Assembly: GCA_021779855.1 (NCBI GenBank) | Contig: JAJXZW010000008.1 | Coordinates: forward strand, 1 to 64,000 | From: Actinomycetes bacterium | GTDB lineage: Bacteria > Actinomycetota > Acidimicrobiia > Acidimicrobiales > RAAP-2 | Length of the DNA: 64,000 nt | Direction: 5' to 3' | Part shown: in pieces, positions 1 through 8,618 of the stretch | How positions within the stretch are numbered: the first letter of the stretch is position 1 | How the letters are laid out: each line of letters opens with the position of its first letter | Made by a program: the position numbers and the translations under genes | The notes under the pieces: model-generated | Told to the model about the DNA's origin: nothing | Seen by the model: only the letters and a program-made list of their open reading frames with translations | Database searches by the model: none

Positions 1-173
1 TCGGGGGCGCGGGCGAGCTCCTCGCGCAGGCGCGCGAGGGCCGCCGCCTCGCGCGCCACGAGCGCCGCGGCCTCGCCCTCGCCGAGCTCGCCCGCGGCGA
101 GCTCGCGGCGGGCGTCGTCGATCGAGGCCTCGCGCAGGGCGATCTCGTCGGAGAGGGCCTGGCGGCTCCTCAT
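1..173 (-). CDS. CcmI/CycH-like protein, N-terminal fragment
   Basis: Only the first 57 codons are in the window; the gene runs off the left edge. The ATG overlaps the ccmH stop as ATGA, so it is the next gene of the ccm operon. The visible peptide is Ala/Glu/Arg-rich and helical, with a DDARRELAAGELGEGEAAAL stretch that resembles the region following the first membrane helix of CcmI/CycH (the haem-lyase subunit that presents apocytochrome). No membrane helix is seen, so this could instead be another small operon protein. The assignment rests mainly on position. Confidence 0.45.
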   Translation of the reverse strand, partial: MRSRQALSDEIALREASIDDARRELAAGELGEGEAAALVAREAAALARLREELARAP

Positions 174-565
174 CGCCGCCTCGCCACGCGGATCGCCCCG
201 CCCACGACCGCCAGCGCCACGAGGAGCGGGCCGACCCACAGCAGGACCCCGAGGCCGCTCGTGGGCGGGCTGAGCAGGATAGAGGTCCCGTAGACGGCCT
301 CGAGCGAGGTGAGGATCCGGGCGTCGCTGAGCCCCCGGGCGACGTCGGCCGCGATCTCGTGGCGCACGGCGATCGCCGAGGTGGCGTCGCTCTGGGCGAC
401 CGAGAGGTCCTCGCAGGCCGGGCAGCGCACCAGGGACTCGAGCCGCGCGACCCGGGCCGCGTCCCCGCCGGCGCGCGGGGCGAGGGTGAGGGCGAGGGTC
501 GCCACCGCGACCAGGGCCAGCGCGAAGAGGGTGAAGGAGCGCAGCGCCCCCGCCAGTCGGCTCAC
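170..565 (-). CDS. ccmH: Cytochrome c maturation protein CcmH (CcmH/NrfF/CycL family)
   Basis: 131 aa. CcmH is a membrane-anchored thiol oxidoreductase that helps keep the apocytochrome CxxCH cysteines reduced for haem ligation. Residues about 10-30 form an N-terminal membrane segment. The family motif RCPAC is at residues 47-51, followed by a helical region and a C-terminal hydrophobic segment (about 105-125). The GTG start at 565 is chosen because it overlaps the ccmG stop as GTGA and directly precedes the hydrophobic segment; the open frame continues upstream only as an antisense-like extension. Its stop overlaps the next ATG. Part of the ccmABCDEFGH operon. Confidence 0.85.
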   Translation of the reverse strand: MSRLAGALRSFTLFALALVAVATLALTLAPRAGGDAARVARLESLVRCPACEDLSVAQSDATSAIAVRHEIAADVARGLSDARILTSLEAVYGTSILLSPPTSGLGVLLWVGPLLVALAVVGGAIRVARRR

Positions 566-1092
566 GACGCCACCTTGGCCACGACCGCCTCGAGCTGGGC
601 GCTCGAGACGGGGCCGAGCAGGGTCGCCGCCACCCGGCCCGAGGCGGAGATCACGAAGGTCGTCGGCGGCGAGGTGACGCCGTAGCGGTTCGCGATCACC
701 CCGCCCGGGTCGACGACCGAGGGGTAGAGCGAGCCGTAGTAGTGGGCGAAGGCGCTGGCGGCCGCCACGGTGTCGTTGAAGACGACCCCCACCACCACCA
801 CGCCGCGCCGGCGCATCCGCCAGGCCGCGCTCGAGAGGTCCGGCGCCTCGGTGCGGCACGGGCCGCACCACGACGCCCAGAAGTTGACGACGACGACGTG
901 GCCCCGCTCGCGCGCGAGGTCGAAGCGCCCCCCGCCGAGCTCGGAGCCCGAGAGCGCCGGCGCGAGCCGCCCGAGCAGCGGGCTGGGCGCCTCGGTGGCG
1001 TCGGTCACCGGGTGGCGGGTCGCCAGGAAGAGGGCGAGGGCCGCCACGACCACGAGCACCGCGATCGAGGCGAGGGCCACCGAGCGCCTCAC
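562..1092 (-). CDS. ccmG: Thiol:disulfide interchange protein CcmG/ResA-type thioredoxin
   Basis: 176 aa. A periplasmic-side, membrane-anchored thioredoxin that reduces apocytochrome c or CcmH. An N-terminal hydrophobic anchor (about residues 5-24) is followed by a thioredoxin fold with the active site WCGPC at 75-79, preceded by VVVVNFWAS, and a cis-Pro region in the TSPPTTFVI segment. Length is normal for CcmG/DsbE. The GTG start at 1092 overlaps the ccmF stop (GTGA) and its stop overlaps ccmH, so translation is likely coupled. The larger open frame upstream is only read-through of the antisense of ccmF. Confidence 0.88.
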   Translation of the reverse strand: MRRSVALASIAVLVVVAALALFLATRHPVTDATEAPSPLLGRLAPALSGSELGGGRFDLARERGHVVVVNFWASWCGPCRTEAPDLSSAAWRMRRRGVVVVGVVFNDTVAAASAFAHYYGSLYPSVVDPGGVIANRYGVTSPPTTFVISASGRVAATLLGPVSSAQLEAVVAKVAS

Positions 1093-3044
1093 GCCGACTC
1101 CCCCACCCGGCGCCGCGCGAGGGTGAGCGCGCTGCCCAGGGCGATCACGAGTCCCCCGACCCACAGCCAGGCGAGCAGGGGCTCGACGGTCACCCCGAGC
1201 ACGACCGAGCCGGCCGGCAGGCCGCTGGCGACCTGGGCCCCCGACGCCGAGCCCGTGCCCCCGACCGCGTCGAAGGTCACGTAGACGTCGCGCACCAGGT
1301 TCGAGTCGATGGCCGGCGTGCCGACCGTCTGGCCGTTGGCGCCGTGGAAGGTGGTCACCGCCGGGTAGAGCGCGTGGCCGTCGACGGCGACGCGCAGGCT
1401 CGTGGCGCTCTCGAGGGCGCTCTGGACGTGGCGGAAGCCCCCGAAGGAGACCAGCTGGCCGTCGACGACGGTCGACTGGCCCGTCGCCAGGGTCACCTGG
1501 TCGCGCTGGACGAACGTGCTCGAGGTGACGACCCCGAGGGCGAGGATCACGACCCCCAGGTGCACGACCATCCCGGCCGTCGAGGGCGCCCGCCACCAGC
1601 CGCGCGCCTCGCGGCGGCGCAGCGCCGCCACCAGCGAGCCGCGCAGGGTGCGCACCGCGGCGCCGGCGGCCAGCACCGCGAGGAAGACCGCGACGAGCTC
1701 GGCCGGCCGGCGCACGTGCGCGAGCACGAGGGCGAGCACCGTCGCGAGGGCCACCCAGGCCGAGACCCGGATCCGGGACCAGAGCACCCGGGCGTCGGCG
1801 TGGCGCCACCCCACGAGCGGGGCCAGCGCCATGAGGGCGAGCAGCACGACCCCGAGGGGCGCCGCGACCGTGACGAAGTACGGCGAGCCCACCGTCACCG
1901 CCGCCCCGTTCACGGCCTGGTAGAGGAGGGGGAAGACCGTGCCCAGCAGCACGACCAGGGCGAAGCCGACGAAGAGCACGTTGTTCGCGACGAAGAGCCC
2001 CTCGCGGCTGAGGGGGTGGTCGACCCCCACCGGGGCCCGCAGCCGGTCGCCGCGCCAGGCGAGGAGCCCGCCCCCCGCGAGCACCACGACGAAGAAGAAG
2101 GTGATGAGGACCGGCCCGAGGGTCGAGGAGCTGAAGGCGTGCACGCTCACGAGCACCCCGGAGCGGGTGAAGAACGTGCCGAGGATCGTGAGGGCGAAGG
2201 TCGCGATCGCGAGCGACAGGTTCCAGACCCGGAACAGCCCACGGCGGTCCTGGACGATGACCGAGTGGATGTAGGCCGTCCCGGTGAGCCAGGGCAGCAG
2301 CGCGGCGTTCTCCACCGGGTCCCACCCCCAGAAGCCGCCCCAGCCGAGGACCTGGTAGCTCCACCACGCCCCGAGCACGATCCCGAGCGACAGAGCGCCC
2401 CAGGCGATCACCGTCCAGCGCCGCTGCTCGAGGGGCCAGCGCTCGTGGACCCGCCCGGTGACGAGCATGGCGATCGCGAAGGCGAAGGGCACGCTGAAGC
2501 CGACGAAGCCGAGGTAGAGCAGCGGCGGGTGGACCGCTACCAGCGGGTTGTCCTGGAGGAGCGCGTTCGGCCCGGCCCCCTGGTGCACGACGGCCGCGTT
2601 GGCGACGAAGGGGTCGGCCGGCCCGGCGAGCACCAGGGCGAAGAAGGCGGACACGCAAAAGAGCACCAGGGTGGCCCAGCGCACCACGTCGTCGTCGCGC
2701 CGGCGCCGGTAGACGGCGATCACGCTGGCCAGCACGCCGAACTGGATGAGGACCCACAGGAGGAGCGACCCCTCCAGGGCCGACCACATCCCGGTGATCG
2801 AGTAGAGCAGCGGGGTGAAGGTGGCGTTGTTCTCGGCCACGTAGGCCAGGGCGAAGTCGTGGGTGATAAGGGCGTACTCCATCACCGCGACCGCGCCGAC
2901 CACGCCGAGGAGCCCGGCGGCGAGGAACCACCGGGCGTGGGCCGGCCGTCGCGTCACGAGGGCGCGCGCGAGGTCGCCGACGCCGCCCAGGGCGCTGAGC
3001 GCGCTGAGGTAGACGAAGGCCCGGCCCAGCCAGGTCAGGGTCAT
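1089..3044 (-). CDS. ccmF: Haem lyase subunit CcmF
   Basis: 651 aa, a polytopic membrane protein that takes haem from holo-CcmE and attaches it to apocytochrome c together with CcmH/I. The WWD haem-handling signature GWGGFWGWDPVENA is at about 234-247, with conserved His-containing segments such as VAVHPPLLYLGF near 170-180. Many hydrophobic helices span the protein, with an extracytoplasmic loop near the C-terminus. Length matches the family (about 650). The ATG overlaps the ccmE stop (ATGA) and the stop overlaps ccmG, so it sits in the middle of the tightly packed operon. Confidence 0.95.
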   Translation of the reverse strand: MTLTWLGRAFVYLSALSALGGVGDLARALVTRRPAHARWFLAAGLLGVVGAVAVMEYALITHDFALAYVAENNATFTPLLYSITGMWSALEGSLLLWVLIQFGVLASVIAVYRRRRDDDVVRWATLVLFCVSAFFALVLAGPADPFVANAAVVHQGAGPNALLQDNPLVAVHPPLLYLGFVGFSVPFAFAIAMLVTGRVHERWPLEQRRWTVIAWGALSLGIVLGAWWSYQVLGWGGFWGWDPVENAALLPWLTGTAYIHSVIVQDRRGLFRVWNLSLAIATFALTILGTFFTRSGVLVSVHAFSSSTLGPVLITFFFVVVLAGGGLLAWRGDRLRAPVGVDHPLSREGLFVANNVLFVGFALVVLLGTVFPLLYQAVNGAAVTVGSPYFVTVAAPLGVVLLALMALAPLVGWRHADARVLWSRIRVSAWVALATVLALVLAHVRRPAELVAVFLAVLAAGAAVRTLRGSLVAALRRREARGWWRAPSTAGMVVHLGVVILALGVVTSSTFVQRDQVTLATGQSTVVDGQLVSFGGFRHVQSALESATSLRVAVDGHALYPAVTTFHGANGQTVGTPAIDSNLVRDVYVTFDAVGGTGSASGAQVASGLPAGSVVLGVTVEPLLAWLWVGGLVIALGSALTLARRRVGESA

Positions 3045-3526
3045 CGAACCGTCCCGTTGGGGGCCCTCACCCGGCCGGGGTGCTCGGCGATGTAGGACGC
3101 GGTGTGCTTGACCAGGATCTGGTCGGCGCTGAAGGTGTCCGAGGTCGCGCTCGTGAAGTGGCCCTGGACGACGACCGGGATGTCCGAGGCGAAGAGCTGG
3201 GGCGGCGTGCCGTGCGCGCGCACGAAGACCCGCTCGCCCCGGCCCCCCCGCACCCAGAAGTCGGCCCCGGTCGCGGTGCGCTCGATGGTGCCCGCGACGA
3301 CGACGCCCTCGAGGCGGAAGACGCTCGTGCCGAGCTTCGCGCGCGAGGCCATGGCCTCATCGACCGTCTCGAAGTAGTTGAGCGAGTGCAGGAGGCCCTG
3401 GCTCAGCAGCGCCAGGACGGCCGCCGCGAGCAGGGCGAGGACGACCCCGGTGCGCAGCCGACCGCGCCGGCGCACCGGCGGCGCGGCGACGGGGGCGAGG
3501 TCGGGGGCGGCCTCAGCGTCGAGCAC
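3041..3526 (-). CDS. ccmE: Cytochrome c maturation haem chaperone CcmE
   Basis: 161 aa. CcmE binds haem covalently and carries it from CcmC to CcmF. One N-terminal membrane helix (about 26-43) is followed by an OB-fold beta domain. The haem-attachment motif is HxxxY (His141, Tyr145, in the KHTASY context), so this is the classical histidine type rather than the cysteine variant found in some archaea and Gram-positives. The GTG at 3526 is the likeliest start; it overlaps the end of ccmD by 14 nt. The C-terminal tail is short. Confidence 0.9.
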   Translation of the reverse strand: MLDAEAAPDLAPVAAPPVRRRGRLRTGVVLALLAAAVLALLSQGLLHSLNYFETVDEAMASRAKLGTSVFRLEGVVVAGTIERTATGADFWVRGGRGERVFVRAHGTPPQLFASDIPVVVQGHFTSATSDTFSADQILVKHTASYIAEHPGRVRAPNGTVR

Positions 3527-3608
3527 GACGGCCCCGCCACCAGATCGAGAGCGCGTAGAGCGCTAACCCCCCAAAGGCGAAGGCGTAGCCGGCGTCGACG
3601 TAGCCCAT
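3513..3608 (-). CDS. ccmD: Small membrane protein CcmD
   Basis: 31 aa with one hydrophobic helix (AYAFAFGGLALYALSIWW) followed by an Arg-rich cytoplasmic tail, in the ccmC-ccmE gap where CcmD always lies. CcmD is needed to release holo-CcmE from the CcmABC complex. The ATG shares one base with the ccmC stop (TGATG) and the end overlaps ccmE. The size, topology and position are typical; the sequence itself is too short for independent proof. Confidence 0.8.
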   Translation of the reverse strand: MGYVDAGYAFAFGGLALYALSIWWRGRRARR

Positions 3609-4330
3609 CAGGCGACCCCCTCGCGTCGGCGCAGTTCGAGGGCCTCGGCGAAGGCGACGGCGTCGCGCTCGGCGCGCGCGATCTCGAGCCGGTAGCGCGC
3701 CCGCAGCAGCCAGAAGAAGAGGCTCGTGAAGCCGAGGAAGCTGATGAGCAGCGTCCAGGCCATGATCCCGTGGATCAGCAGCGTGCGGTTCGCGGTGAAG
3801 ACGGTCGCGCCCTGGTGCAGCGTCTTCCACCACTGGACCGAGAAGTGGATGATCGGCACGTTCACCGCGGCGACCAAGCAGAAGACAGCCGCGCGTGTGG
3901 CGCGCGCCTCGGGGTCGTCGGTCGCCCGGCGCAGCGCCAGGTACGCCAGGGCGAACAGCCCGAGCACGGCCGTCGAGGTGAGCCGCGCGTCCCAGGCCCA
4001 CCACACCCCCCAGGTGGGCCGCCCCCAGATCGAGCCGGTGATGAGGGTGAGGGCGATGAAGACGACCGAGACCTCCATCGCGCAGTGCGCTACCCGGTCC
4101 ATCGTGCCCGAGCGGGTCCGGCGCCAGAGGTAGAGGGCCGAGGCGATCGTCGCGGTGCCGAACGAGACGTAGAGGGCCACCCAGGCGATCGCCGGGTGGA
4201 CGTAGACCAGACGCGCGAGGTTGCCCTGGACCTTAGCCGGCGGGGTGACGAAGAGGCCCAGCCAGAAGGTGAGCGCCAGCAGGACGAGCGTGACGGGCCC
4301 CAGCAGGCGTGACGCGACCATTTTCACCAT
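3608..4330 (-). CDS. ccmC: Haem exporter/handling protein CcmC
   Basis: 240 aa, six predicted membrane helices. CcmC loads haem onto CcmE. The WWD motif ([12 protein letters not shown], about 107-118) and two conserved histidines, in YVHPAIAW (about 45) and in the VPIIHFSV loop, are present. The ATG at 4330 lies inside the 8-bp target duplication of the transposon next door. Upstream codons belong to the mobile element, so longer readings are artefacts. Before the insertion this ATG overlapped the ccmB stop. Expression now depends on read-through of the element or on a promoter inside it. Confidence 0.93.
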   Translation of the reverse strand: MVKMVASRLLGPVTLVLLALTFWLGLFVTPPAKVQGNLARLVYVHPAIAWVALYVSFGTATIASALYLWRRTRSGTMDRVAHCAMEVSVVFIALTLITGSIWGRPTWGVWWAWDARLTSTAVLGLFALAYLALRRATDDPEARATRAAVFCLVAAVNVPIIHFSVQWWKTLHQGATVFTANRTLLIHGIMAWTLLISFLGFTSLFFWLLRARYRLEIARAERDAVAFAEALELRRREGVA

Positions 4331-4331
4331 G
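4324..4331. repeat. Target-site duplication, ccmC side (TCACCATG)
   Basis: An 8-bp direct repeat identical to 6240-6247. Read on the minus strand it is CATGGTGA and contains the ccmC start codon. Removing the element and one copy gives a continuous ccmB-ccmC overlap. Confidence 0.8.
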
Positions 4332-4350
4332 CGGGGGTATCCATCTAACC
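4332..4350. repeat. Terminal inverted repeat, tnpB 3' end
   Basis: 19-bp end of the element, CGGGGGTATCCATCTAACC. It matches the opposite end in inverted orientation at 16 of 19 positions with an unbroken core GGGTATCCATC. The TAG stop of the tnpB-like ORF (4345-4347) lies inside it. Confidence 0.75.
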
Positions 4351-6189
4351 AGGGGAGTCTAGGGCTCGTTCGATTGATGGTCTGCCCGTGCCCGGACTGT
4401 CTGCTCGACAGGGGCCGCGCTCGCCGCCAGAGGTGACGACGCGGTCCCCGTCGAGGTCGACCAGGGGGTCGGTGCTTCGCCGCGAGCGTCGATCTCGACG
4501 AGCGCCGGACTGCGCGCCCGCCCGTCTCATGCTTGACTGCCGAGAGATGACTCCCGGCCTCCGGGACGCCGCGGTCAGGGGACCCTCGGCCCCCGTCGCC
4601 CATACGCGCGTGGCGTAGGGCACGTCCAGGTAGAAGGTAGGTGCGTCACCACCGACGCACCCGGCGAGCAGCGCCGAGTGGAGGTCGCGCTGCACCGGGG
4701 CACTGTCACAGGCGAGGCAACGATGCGTGCGCTGTGCGAGGAGCTTGGCCAGCTTCGCTCCGCAGTGGCAACTCGCCGTCAGCGCAAGGCTCGTGGGCAC
4801 CAGAGTGAGTCCGGGACCGCCGGCCAGCTTCGCCTCGACGTCGATCTTGGCCCGGAGATCACCCGGGGCGAAGGAGAGGATCGATCTCCCCCACCGCTTC
4901 TGCCAGGGCCGCACGCTGACGTCCTCGGTGACGAGATCGGCCCCTAGCCCGGTGACGATGGTGCGGGCAAGTCCGTTGCGACGGCGTTTCCTTTCCTCCA
5001 CGATGCGTCGATCCTCGTCAGTCAGGCGCTGCTGGCGCTCGCGATGGGCCCGAGACGTGACGAGCCTCGCCCCGGGCTTGTAGCTGCCCCGGTGAGCCCG
5101 GCCCCTCGCGTCTGGGAGGAAGGCCGCGGGGTTGGTGTTGCGGCGTGACCGGTCGAGGGCGCGCTGCTCGCGCCGACGACGCAGTGCCCGCTCCTTCTCG
5201 CGGGCCCGTTCCTCCACGCTCGACGTCACGAGCAGGGCCGCCGTGACCCGACCGCCCTCGACAGCAACCGCGGCGAGGCTGGAGACCCCGAGGTCGAGGC
5301 CCACTCGGGCGCTGGGCACGTGGTCGTAGAGCCCGGGGGCGCGGTAGGGGGCGAGGCGGGCGACGAGGTGGGCCTCGTAGCGGGGCCGGCCCCGCACGAC
5401 GCGGCGCTCGAGGCTGACCGTGCGCCAGGTGTCGGGGCGATCGAGGTAGTGGCGCTCGCGCTCGTAGTCGGGGTCACCGGGCTGGGACACGACGACCGGG
5501 ATCTCGAGGCGTCGCTCGCGGTCCCGGCTCGGGCTGAGGCGCAGGACCAGACCACTCTCACCTTCTTGGAGAGTCAGGCCCGCCCACGTGCCGTGACGCT
5601 CCTTCGGCGGGGTCTTGTCCCGGGCGAGAGCCCGCTCGGTCTCCGTAGGGGTCGCCGGACCGCGTCCCTGGTCGCGGGAGGACCCCGGCAGGTGAGTGAC
5701 TTCGCGCGCCCAGGGGACCTTGGGCCGGCCGGCGCCGGCGAAGACGTGGCGCTCGAAGACCTCCCAGACCTCGTGGCTCACTCTGAGAGCCGAGGAAGAG
5801 GGCACGTGCTCGGCGATCCAGTGCGACTCGCGGCGCAGTTCCAGTACCACCATCTCGAAGTCCCGCTCGGAGAGCCGGTGGGACAGGCGAGCGGCGTCGA
5901 GGGCCTCATTACGAGCCGTGCGGGCGGGTGCGTTGATCACCTTGCCCGTGGCGTCGAGTCCGGTGGGGAGTCCGCGAGCCGCCCGCCACTCGGGGCTCTG
6001 GCGCAGGTCCCGGAGACGGGCGAGCCCGAAGCGCGTGAGGGCCCGTCTCAGGTTGCCCGTGGCGAAGAGGGCCTGGTCGAGACGGTGGGCCTGGGCGGGA
6101 CTGGGCCTCAGGTCCAGCACAAGGACGCTGCGGTCAGCGGCGGCGGCGATACGGGACACGCAGGAGATCGTGTCACCGAGCCGTGACAA
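4345..6189 (-). CDS. TnpB-like / Cas12-related RuvC endonuclease
   Basis: 614 aa, clearly longer than usual TnpB (about 400). It has an N-terminal WED-like strand (LRPSPAQ), a central helical and beta region, and a complete split RuvC domain: Asp299 in GLDLG (RuvC-I), Glu422 in VTEDVS (RuvC-II) and Asp502 in QRDLHSALL (RuvC-III). A four-Cys zinc ribbon (C474, C476, C491, C494) lies between II and III, and an Arg-rich helix near 328-350. About 110 residues of low-complexity Arg/Gly/Ser follow RuvC-III and reach the TIR; this part may really be guide-RNA sequence kept open by high GC. The TTG start at 6189 has AAAGGG upstream; GTG at 6159 is an alternative. By family knowledge it would be an RNA-guided DNA nuclease. 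No TnpA or CRISPR array is adjacent. Confidence 0.8.
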   Translation of the reverse strand: MSRLGDTISCVSRIAAAADRSVLVLDLRPSPAQAHRLDQALFATGNLRRALTRFGLARLRDLRQSPEWRAARGLPTGLDATGKVINAPARTARNEALDAARLSHRLSERDFEMVVLELRRESHWIAEHVPSSSALRVSHEVWEVFERHVFAGAGRPKVPWAREVTHLPGSSRDQGRGPATPTETERALARDKTPPKERHGTWAGLTLQEGESGLVLRLSPSRDRERRLEIPVVVSQPGDPDYERERHYLDRPDTWRTVSLERRVVRGRPRYEAHLVARLAPYRAPGLYDHVPSARVGLDLGVSSLAAVAVEGGRVTAALLVTSSVEERAREKERALRRRREQRALDRSRRNTNPAAFLPDARGRAHRGSYKPGARLVTSRAHRERQQRLTDEDRRIVEERKRRRNGLARTIVTGLGADLVTEDVSVRPWQKRWGRSILSFAPGDLRAKIDVEAKLAGGPGLTLVPTSLALTASCHCGAKLAKLLAQRTHRCLACDSAPVQRDLHSALLAGCVGGDAPTFYLDVPYATRVWATGAEGPLTAASRRPGVISRQSSMRRAGAQSGARRDRRSRRSTDPLVDLDGDRVVTSGGERGPCRADSPGTGRPSIERALDSPG

Positions 6190-6220
6190 GCCAACCCTTT
6201 GGAATGGCGGCCTTCACCCC

Positions 6221-6239
6221 GGTTTGATGGATACCCACA
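6221..6239. repeat. Terminal inverted repeat, tnpB 5' end
   Basis: 19-bp end of the element, inverted relative to 4332-4350. It is followed directly by the second copy of the 8-bp duplication. Confidence 0.75.
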
Positions 6240-6247
6240 TCACCATG
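6240..6247. repeat. Target-site duplication, ccmB side (TCACCATG)
   Basis: Second copy of the 8-bp direct repeat. On the minus strand it reads CATGGTGA and supplies the last Trp codon and the TGA stop of ccmB, so ccmB is not truncated. Confidence 0.8.
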
Positions 6248-6899
6248 ATTCCTCGACAACACCGTAAAGGAGAACGCCGAGGGCCACGTAGGCGGCCAGG
6301 GCGACGAGGGAAATCACCCACCACTGCCAGAGCGCCCCCCCGGCGAGGGCGCTGTGGTAGGCCCGCTCCCCCGCGATCAGCAACGGCACGAAGCCCGGGA
6401 ACGAGATCGCCGGCAGCAGGGTCGCGGCGCCGCCCCCGCCGCAGAGCGCGCCGTAGAGCGACCCGGCCGCGGCGAGCGCGCCGAGGGTCACCGCGACGCT
6501 CGGCAGGGCCTCGAGGGTCCCCGCGAGCCCCGCGTGGAGCAGCAGGACCGAACCGGCGAGCAAGACCGCGCCGATCGCCCACAGCTCGACCGCCAGCGCC
6601 AGGGCCTTGCCGAGGAAGACCCCCGCGGGGTCGAGCCCGAGGGTCGCGACCGAGGTCCGGGTGCCGCTCGCGCCCTCGATCTGGGTGGAGCGGTTCACGG
6701 CGAGGAGGGTGACGAAGAGCGCCACGAGGTAGAAGAGCCCGGGGCCGGCGTCGGAGTGGCCGGCGCGCGCCGGCCCGAGCGCGATCCCGGCGAGCACCAG
6801 GGCCACCACCCCGAAGGGCAGCACCTGCCAGAGGAGCACCCGGCTGCGCGCCTCGATGCGCAGGTCCTTGCCCGCGACCAGCAGGGCCGTCGCGATCAC
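6240..6899 (-). CDS. ccmB: Haem exporter membrane subunit CcmB
   Basis: 219 aa, six hydrophobic segments. CcmB is the membrane partner of the CcmA ATPase in the CcmABCD haem-release complex. Family-like features include the N-terminal KDLRIEARSR stretch before the first helix and FPGFVPLLIAG in the fourth/fifth helix region. The GTG start at 6899 overlaps the ccmA stop (GTGA). The natural stop TGA (6242-6240) falls in the target duplication of the transposon, so the C-terminus is native despite the insertion immediately after it. Confidence 0.9.
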   Translation of the reverse strand: MIATALLVAGKDLRIEARSRVLLWQVLPFGVVALVLAGIALGPARAGHSDAGPGLFYLVALFVTLLAVNRSTQIEGASGTRTSVATLGLDPAGVFLGKALALAVELWAIGAVLLAGSVLLLHAGLAGTLEALPSVAVTLGALAAAGSLYGALCGGGGAATLLPAISFPGFVPLLIAGERAYHSALAGGALWQWWVISLVALAAYVALGVLLYGVVEESW

Positions 6900-7552
6900 G
6901 GCCGTCCCGAGGGGACGTCGCCGACGACCCGGCCGCCCGCCATCGCGAGGGTGCGCGGGGCCAGCGTCGCGCTGCGCAGGGGGTCGTGCGCGCTCAAAAG
7001 GACCGTCGCCCCGGCGGCCACCACGTCGGCGAGCAGCGCGTCGAGGAAGTCGCGGCCCTGCGCGTCGAGCGAGGCGTAGGGCTCGTCGAGCAGCCAGAGC
7101 TCGGCCCGGCGCACGAGCAGCCACGCGAGCCCCAGGCGCCGGCGCTGGCCGGCCGAGAGGCGCCGGGCCGCGGTCGCCCGGCGGGCCGCGAGGCCGACGC
7201 GCTCGAGCGCGGGGTCGATCGCCGCCACGGGGCGGCCGAGGGCCCGGGCGGCGAAGACGAGGTTCTCGCGCACGCTGAGGTCGTCGTAGAAGGAGCCCTC
7301 GTGGCCGAGCCAGCCGACCCGCCGGCGCAACGACCGCCGGTCGCCCGCCGCGAGGTCGATCCCGCAGACGACCGCGCGCCCACCGCCCAGTCCCACCAGA
7401 CCGCCGAGCAGGCGCAGGAGGCTCGTCTTGCCGGCGCCGTTGGGGCCGGTCGCCACGGTGAGGGTCTCGGGCTCGACGACGAGGTCGACCCCGGCGAGGA
7501 GGGGGTAGCCGGCGGAGGTGACGACGGCCCCCTCGAGGGTCACCACGGGCAC
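6896..7552 (-). CDS. ccmA: Cytochrome c biogenesis ATP-binding protein CcmA
   Basis: 218 aa ABC ATPase that drives release of holo-CcmE from CcmCD. Walker A GPNGAGKTS is near residue 38, the signature region LSAGQRRRLGLAWLL follows, Walker B LWLLDEP and the H-loop SAHD come later; the signature is LSAGQ, as usual in CcmA. The GTG at 7552 is chosen because homology begins at once (VVTLEGAVV) and it lies 11 nt after the gmd stop. Co-transcription with gmd is likely. Confidence 0.92.
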   Translation of the reverse strand: MPVVTLEGAVVTSAGYPLLAGVDLVVEPETLTVATGPNGAGKTSLLRLLGGLVGLGGGRAVVCGIDLAAGDRRSLRRRVGWLGHEGSFYDDLSVRENLVFAARALGRPVAAIDPALERVGLAARRATAARRLSAGQRRRLGLAWLLVRRAELWLLDEPYASLDAQGRDFLDALLADVVAAGATVLLSAHDPLRSATLAPRTLAMAGGRVVGDVPSGRP

Positions 7553-7563
7553 GGCGTCGACCC

Positions 7564-8526
<963 letters not shown>

Positions 8527-8606
8527 GGTCCTCCCAAAGTGCGCCGACTCGGACCGTCGGAGTCTACCGGCGCCCCGCCCGGCCCTCCCGGGGCCACCGG
8601 GCGTCG

Positions 8607-8612
8607 TAGCCT
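8607..8612 (+). promoter_or_regulatory. Putative -10 box (TAGCCT) of a leaderless transcript
   Basis: TAGCCT ends 6 nt before the GTG of the glycosyltransferase, so transcription would begin at or next to the start codon. No Shine-Dalgarno sequence is present. Confidence 0.45.
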
Positions 8613-8618
8613 CGGGCG

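Larger units (their letters stand above)
4332..6239 (-). mobile_element. 1.9 kb transposon with TIRs, carrying a TnpB-like nuclease gene
   Basis: The element is bounded by 19-bp imperfect inverted repeats: CGGGGGTATCCATCTAACC at 4332-4350, and TGTGGGTATCCATCAAACC read from 6239 to 6221 on the minus strand. They match at 16 of 19 positions. It is flanked by an 8-bp direct repeat, TCACCATG (4324-4331 and 6240-6247), the expected target duplication. The only gene inside is the TnpB-like ORF, which nearly fills the element; no DDE, HUH or serine transposase is visible. TIRs with a target duplication are not the structure of IS200/IS605 or IS607 elements, where TnpB normally occurs. It was probably mobilised in trans or captured by a TIR transposon. 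Confidence 0.75.

Noticed and set aside
1344-3095. Long plus-strand open frame opposite ccmF
   Set aside because: It is a charged, repetitive Arg/Glu/Gly/His reading of the antisense strand of a clear ccmF gene. The same holds for many long frames opposite valS, sdhA, ctaD, pntB, icd and the surface proteins; high GC removes stop codons.
4345-6189. Cas12 effector of a CRISPR system
   Set aside because: The RuvC and zinc-ribbon order fits Cas12 relatives as well as TnpB, but no repeat array, adaptation gene or spacer-like unit is seen nearby, and the gene is enclosed by transposon ends.
4332-6239. Ordinary IS605/IS1341 element
   Set aside because: No TnpA, no subterminal palindrome typical of that family seen at the ends, and there is an 8-bp duplication with TIRs, which that family does not make.
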